The notes under the pieces: generated by a model
Told to the model about the DNA's origin: nothing
The model's database searches: none
What the model saw: the letters and a program-made list of their open reading frames with translations, nothing else
Position numbers and translations under genes: made by a program
Part shown: positions 58,716 through 64,000 of the stretch, piece by piece
How positions within the stretch are numbered: position 1 is the stretch's first letter
Layout: each line of letters begins with the position of its first letter
Source of the DNA: Hymenobacter lucidus
Lineage (GTDB): Bacteria > Bacteroidota > Bacteroidia > Cytophagales > Hymenobacteraceae
Assembly: GCF_020447265.1 (NCBI RefSeq)
Contig: NZ_JAJADR010000001.1
Coordinates: 310,001 to 374,000 of the forward strand
DNA: 64,000 bases
Direction: 5' to 3'

Positions 58716-59489
58716 CTAATCCAGAAAGGCCGTGAGCGGGGAGCTGGCTACGGCGTGCGGTACCGGCGCGGCCAATCTGGCTTCGTAGGCCAGCCGGCCG
58801 GCTTCCACGGCCATACGGAAGGCGTGGGCCATAGCTACGGGCTGGCCTGCCACGGCAATGGCAGTATTGACCAGTACCGCATCGGCCCCCATTTCCAGGG
58901 CCGCCGCCGCGTGCGACGGGGCCCCGATACCGGCATCGACCACCACCGGCACTCGGCTCTGGCCGATGATGATTTCCAGAAATTCCCGGGTCAGCAGGCC
59001 TTTGTTGGAGCCGATGGGCGCGCCCAGCGGCATGACGGCGGCTACGCCCACTTCTTCAAGCCGCTTGCACAGCACCGGGTCGGCGTGGATGTAGGGCAGC
59101 ACCACGAAGCCCAGCTTCACCAGCTCCTCGGCGGCTTTCAGGGTTTCGACCGGGTCGGGCAGCAGGTACTTGGGGTCGGGGTGAATTTCAAGCTTAAGCC
59201 AGTTGGTTTCCAGGGCTTCGCGGGCCAGCTGGGCAGCAAACACGGCTTCCTTAGCGGTGCGTACCCCGGACGTGTTGGGCAAGAGACTGAACTGCGCGTG
59301 GCCGAGGTGGCGCAGCAGGTCGTCGTCGGCCGAAGTCACATCCACGCGCTTTAGAGCCACGGTCACCAGCTCCGAGCCGGAGGCCAGCAGGGCTTCTTCC
59401 ATGAGCTGCGCCGAGCTGAACTTGCCGGTGCCGGTAAATAGCCGGGACGAAAACGTGCGGCTGGCTATAACCAAGGGTTGCGTTGTCAT
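58716..59489 (-). CDS. thiG: thiazole synthase
   Basis: 257 aa from ATG 59489 ([11 protein letters not shown]); two codons earlier is a TTG. Builds the thiazole phosphate from DXP, dehydroglycine and ThiS-thiocarboxylate. The Schiff-base Lys is in [10 protein letters not shown], and the phosphate loop reads [29 protein letters not shown]. Length and order (ThiE-ThiG-ThiH) are standard for the phylum. Confidence 0.97.
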   Translation of the reverse strand: MTTQPLVIASRTFSSRLFTGTGKFSSAQLMEEALLASGSELVTVALKRVDVTSADDDLLRHLGHAQFSLLPNTSGVRTAKEAVFAAQLAREALETNWLKLEIHPDPKYLLPDPVETLKAAEELVKLGFVVLPYIHADPVLCKRLEEVGVAAVMPLGAPIGSNKGLLTREFLEIIIGQSRVPVVVDAGIGAPSHAAAALEMGADAVLVNTAIAVAGQPVAMAHAFRMAVEAGRLAYEARLAAPVPHAVASSPLTAFLD

Positions 59490-59499
59490 GGGCAAATGC

Positions 59500-60120
59500 T
59501 TAGCGGGAAAGCTCTAATAACTGGTCCGTAAACCCGGCCGCTGCTCGGGTAATGTCACTAGCCTGGGCTATGGCCCCCGATACGGCTACTCCGTGCAGGC
59601 CAAGGACTTGCAGCGTGGCCACGTCGGCCAGCGTGATGCCGCCAATGCCAATGATGGGCAGGTGCAGCCCGGCCGCCCGGTACTGCTCTACAATAGCCAC
59701 GTAGCCCGCCAAGCCCAGAATCGGGTTCAGGTTCTGTTTGGTAGTGGTAAAGCGGAACGGCCCGAGCCCGATGTAGTCGACGCCAGCGCGGTGCAGCTGC
59801 TCGATGTCGGCAAAGGTGTTGGCCGTGCCGCCGATGATGGTAGCCGGGCCCAGCAGAATCCGGGCGTCCAGCGGGTTCAGGTCCTGCTTGCCCAGGTGCA
59901 CCCCATCCGCCCCGATTTCCCGGGCCAGCGCGGCGTTGTCGTTGATGATGAGTGTGGCCTGGTAGCGGCGGCAGATAAGCTGGGTTTCCAGGGCTAAGCG
60001 GCGCCATTCTTCAGCCAGAGCGTTTTTCACGCGCAGCTGTACCCAGCGCACCCCGCCGCGGCAGGCCTGCTCGGCATGGTCGGGCCGGTCGGTAATGAAG
60101 TGGAGGTTACTGATCTGCAT
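59500..60120 (-). CDS. thiE: thiamine-phosphate synthase
   Basis: 206 aa from ATG 60120 ([13 protein letters not shown]). Joins HMP-pyrophosphate and thiazole phosphate. Motifs: [43 protein letters not shown] (pyrophosphate loop), IIGIGGI, and VAVSGAI. Overlaps the thiD end by 14 bp, so translation is coupled. Confidence 0.97.
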   Translation of the reverse strand: MQISNLHFITDRPDHAEQACRGGVRWVQLRVKNALAEEWRRLALETQLICRRYQATLIINDNAALAREIGADGVHLGKQDLNPLDARILLGPATIIGGTANTFADIEQLHRAGVDYIGLGPFRFTTTKQNLNPILGLAGYVAIVEQYRAAGLHLPIIGIGGITLADVATLQVLGLHGVAVSGAIAQASDITRAAAGFTDQLLELSR

Positions 60121-60880
60121 ACGGCGGAGAATAGCGAAAAGAGTGGTAGCCCAGCAGCGTGTCGTTGCTGGCCAGAAAAGAAGTGGTATAGCGTTTGGCC
60201 CGCTGGCAGGCCGCGGGCAAGGGCTGCCCCAGGGCCAGCTGCGCCAGGATGGCGGCCGACAGCACGCAGCCGCTGCCGTGCTTTTCGCCCTGGGGAAGTC
60301 GGGTTTGGGCAAAATGATACTGGGTGTTATCGGCGAAAAGAATATCCACCGATTCGGCCTCGTCGCCGTGCCCGCCCTTGAGCAGTACCGGGCAGAATTC
60401 GGCCAGACATTCGGCTCCTTCTTCCGCCGAAGCCGCCGGCCACAGGTGCCGCATCTCGGGCAGATTGGGCGTAATGAGCGTCAGCTCGGCCGCTATGGCC
60501 TGCACCAGCCCGGGGGCGGGCTGCCGGTGAAACTCGTAGCCGGCCGAAGCTTTCAACACCGGGTCCCAGACGATACTGGCGGCCGGCCGCTGCTGCCGCA
60601 GCCACCGCAGCAGCTCCAGCAACTGCGGCAAACTCTCGAACAACCCGATCTTGATGTAGTCGACCGAAAAACGGGCTAGCAGCAGGCTGATCTGGTCACG
60701 GATATCGGCCAGCGGCACCCAGCTCACCCGCTCGAAAGCCACGTCGTTCTGCACCGTCAGGGCCGAGCACACGCCCAGCCCGTACACGCCGTGGGCCTCC
60801 AGCGTCTTGCAGTCGGCCAGCAGGCCGGCCCCGGCGCTGGGGTCGAAGCCGGCAATACTCAGGGCGTAGGGACGGGCCAT
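60107..60880 (-). CDS. thiD: hydroxymethylpyrimidine / phosphomethylpyrimidine kinase
   Basis: 257 aa ribokinase-fold kinase that phosphorylates HMP twice. N-terminal SIAGFDPSAGAGLLADCK, then WDPVLKASAGYE, LITPNLPEMRHL, and anion hole HGSGCVLSAAI (GxGC form with catalytic Cys). Transcribed between thiC and thiE. Confidence 0.95.
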   Translation of the reverse strand: MARPYALSIAGFDPSAGAGLLADCKTLEAHGVYGLGVCSALTVQNDVAFERVSWVPLADIRDQISLLLARFSVDYIKIGLFESLPQLLELLRWLRQQRPAASIVWDPVLKASAGYEFHRQPAPGLVQAIAAELTLITPNLPEMRHLWPAASAEEGAECLAEFCPVLLKGGHGDEAESVDILFADNTQYHFAQTRLPQGEKHGSGCVLSAAILAQLALGQPLPAACQRAKRYTTSFLASNDTLLGYHSFRYSPPYADQ

Positions 60881-60966
60881 TAGTTTAGAGCGGAGAAGTT
60901 ATAACTGGGAGCTTAGAAGGTGGCCTGTAAACTCAGAATAGAACCAATGCTAAGCTCTATCAAAGG

Positions 60967-62874
<1,908 letters not shown>

Positions 62875-63078
62875 CTACCCGCCTTGGGTGGCGCGAATAA
62901 TCGTAATCCGGTCGTGGGCCCGCAGCTCGTGGGCGGGCCAGTCGGGGCGGGGCACCACCACGTCGTTCACGGCCACGGCAATGCCGCGCAGGTGCAAAAG
63001 CTGCAGCTGGTCGAGCATGGCGGTAAGCGTAGGGGAAGCCGGGGCCTCGCAGGGTTTATCATTGACGAATAGCGTCAT
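62875..63078 (-). CDS. thiS: sulfur carrier protein ThiS
   Basis: 67 aa ubiquitin-fold protein ending in the required Gly-Gly (RATQGG), which is adenylated and thiocarboxylated to give sulfur to ThiG. Pattern VNDKPCEAPASPTLTAMLDQL, IAVAVNDVVVPR, and DRITIIRATQGG is typical. First gene of the operon, about 97 bp after the TPP riboswitch. No thiF is in the window. Confidence 0.95.
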   Translation of the reverse strand: MTLFVNDKPCEAPASPTLTAMLDQLQLLHLRGIAVAVNDVVVPRPDWPAHELRAHDRITIIRATQGG

Positions 63079-63175
63079 GCAACAAGCTGTTTAGCAGGTT
63101 GATGGAAGTCAGACAATAAACAGTAGGAGGCGCACGCCACGGGCCGGAAGAGACGGGTCCCGTTTCAGTCACTTT

Positions 63176-63246
63176 TCCCTTCGCCAGCATTACCTGGATC
63201 AGGTTCAAAGGGTATTTCTCAGTCCCGCGTAGCAGAACACCCCTAA
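63176..63246 (-). ncRNA. TPP riboswitch (THI element)
   Basis: On the minus strand: AGGGGTG (63244-63238), CTGAGA (63222-63217), then ACCCTTTGAACCTGATCCAG and GGTAATGCTGGCGAAGGGA down to 63176. These are the conserved pyrimidine- and pyrophosphate-sensor elements of the TPP aptamer. It controls thiS-thiC-thiD-thiE-thiG-thiH. Downstream, ACGGG can pair with either of two CCCGT sites (63153-63163 or about 63139-63143), a possible expression platform; no T run is seen, which favours translational or Rho-dependent control. Confidence 0.95.
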
Positions 63247-63315
63247 AGTTTATGCCGGCAAGGTAAGGGAAAATGTGAGATTGTGATGTTGCGGGGCCGG
63301 CCTTGTTTCTCCATG

Positions 63316-63471
63316 TTCTTGCGAGGCGAGGCCGAAGCAATCCATCCTCTGAAATGAGCGAAGTTGCCTTTAGTGAAAAGCCCTTTACTCCAGTTGAAAT
63401 AGAGAGCTTTCTGGGGAAAGGCCGTGACTACCTGCGCAGAGGACCGATTGCTTCGCGTTGCTCGCAAGGAC
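63316..63471. repeat. dispersed hairpin repeat, TTGCGAGGCG / GAAGCAATCC type (copy 2)
   Basis: Matches 19200-19356: left arm TTGCGAGGCGAGGCCGAAGC..., right arm TGCGCAGAGGACCGATTGCT...CTCGCAA. The inner hairpin is degenerate here. It lies in the divergent gap between the thiamine riboswitch and rlmN. Confidence 0.82.
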
Positions 63472-63615
63472 ACAAGCCATTGGCGTTAGCCGCACATCAA
63501 CTCACCATTTCACTATCTCGCAATTTCACCACTTGCCTCCCGGCACTTTTTTCAGCTTCAGCCGGTTAGGCAATGTTCTACTATCAGAGGTACCCATGTT
63601 CGGGCTTCGGTATTG

Positions 63616-63623
63616 TATCTTTG
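63616..63623 (+). promoter_or_regulatory. -7 element just before rlmN, possibly leaderless
   Basis: TATCTTTG (63616-63623) matches TAnnTTTG exactly and ends 5 bp before the ATG at 63629, about where transcription should start. No good TTTG lies 19 bp upstream. Confidence 0.5.
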
Positions 63624-63628
63624 CCGCT

Positions 63629-64000
63629 ATGATGATTGACCTGCCTGTTGTTTCGAAGCGCGACATTCGCAAACTCACCCCCGACGAGCTCAAAGCCTTT
63701 ATGGTGGAGCACGGCGAAAAACCGTTCCGCGCCAAGCAGGTGCTGGAGTGGCTCTGGAAAAACACGGCCGGCTCGTTTGAGGAGATGAACAACATCAGCC
63801 TGGCGACTCGCGAGCTGCTGGCCAAGCACTTCGTCATCAACGGCGTAGCGGTTCAGAATCAGCAGCTCAGCAACGACGGCACCATCAAGTCGGCCTTCCG
63901 GCTTTATGATGGCAATATCGTGGAAGGCGTGCTCATCCCGCACGACACCCGCATGACGGCCTGCATCAGCTCGCAGGTGGGCTGCTCGCTCACGTGCAAG
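63629..64000 (+). CDS. rlmN: 23S rRNA (adenine-2503)-methyltransferase RlmN, cut by window end
   Basis: The first 124 residues are visible: ATG ATG ATT..., then KRDIRKLTPDELKAFM, KPFRAKQVLEWLWKN, SFEEMNNISLATRELLAKHF and IVEGVLIPHDTRMTACISSQ. The window stops inside the radical SAM motif (VGCSLTCK...), so the rest lies beyond 64000. RlmN methylates C2 of A2503 in 23S rRNA and A37 of some tRNAs. A second ATG follows at once (63632). Confidence 0.95.
   Translation, partial: MMIDLPVVSKRDIRKLTPDELKAFMVEHGEKPFRAKQVLEWLWKNTAGSFEEMNNISLATRELLAKHFVINGVAVQNQQLSNDGTIKSAFRLYDGNIVEGVLIPHDTRMTACISSQVGCSLTCK

Overview
The window looks like chromosome from a Hymenobacter-like member of the Bacteroidota (Cytophagales). 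Supporting signs: GC-rich coding DNA with AT-rich gaps; almost no Shine-Dalgarno sequences; promoters of the TTTG-N19-TAnnTTTG type (best before rpmG); two secreted proteins ending in type IX secretion (T9SS) sorting domains; and phylum-typical families (DUF4295, DUF5522, GDYXXLXY/DUF2157, bacillithiol BshC, CxxC-type energy transducers). The assignment is by inference, not by database search.

Layout. 1-9.8 kb: truncated zinc phospholipase C-like gene, def-ruvX, a CtpA-type S41 protease, a lipocalin-like protein, a transglutaminase, homogentisate dioxygenase, a lipoprotein and a sialidase-fold T9SS cargo. 10-14.3 kb: HMG-CoA reductase with an extra N-terminal domain, two tandem TonB-C paralogues, then six palindromes spaced exactly 42 bp, then a WG-repeat protein. 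14.5-25.6 kb: PhyH oxygenase, two SDRs, a PAP2/sphingomyelin-synthase-like membrane protein, an M20 amidohydrolase paired with an ATP-grasp ligase, a secreted M4 metalloprotease with GEVED and T9SS domains, an outer-membrane barrel, a TPR protein and an esterase. 25.6-33.3 kb: Ogt, a repeat-rich gap with nested inverted repeats, a PLD-like enzyme, a glycoside hydrolase, two tandem CDF metal transporters, an APC permease and a GNAT. 33.4-36.7 kb: an uncharacterised three-gene cassette (small protein, DUF6745 with leucine-rich-like repeats, VWA protein). 37-42.3 kb: hemB, two paralogous lipoproteins, rocD, a DUF2314-like protein and an acyltransferase. 42.4-49.6 kb: a housekeeping cluster rpmB / M24 peptidase / rpmG-DUF4295-ftsY / frameshifted gene / acyltransferase / rimO. 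49.6-57.5 kb: bshC, 5-formyl-THF cyclo-ligase, an ExbD paralogue lacking its key Asp, GDYXXLXY-DUF2157, a secreted archaemetzincin, mnmD, a thioesterase and a TenI-like protein. 57.5-63.3 kb: a leftward thiamine operon thiS-thiC-thiD-thiE-thiG-thiH behind a TPP riboswitch. The window ends inside rlmN.

The most interesting material is noncoding. A dispersed hairpin family with the pattern GTC-ATnnn-GAG...CGA-n'n'n'AT varies its stem in a compensatory way between copies. The 42-bp phased palindrome array lies in the leader of an energy-transducer gene. Two inverted repeats built from 7-8 bp words end 2-4 nt before start codons. The 36-bp nested inverted repeat at 26.3 kb can fold in two mutually exclusive ways. 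Among proteins, the DUF6745/VWA cassette and the Asp-to-Gly ExbD paralogue are the best leads. No rRNA, tRNA, CRISPR array, integrase or transposase was found.
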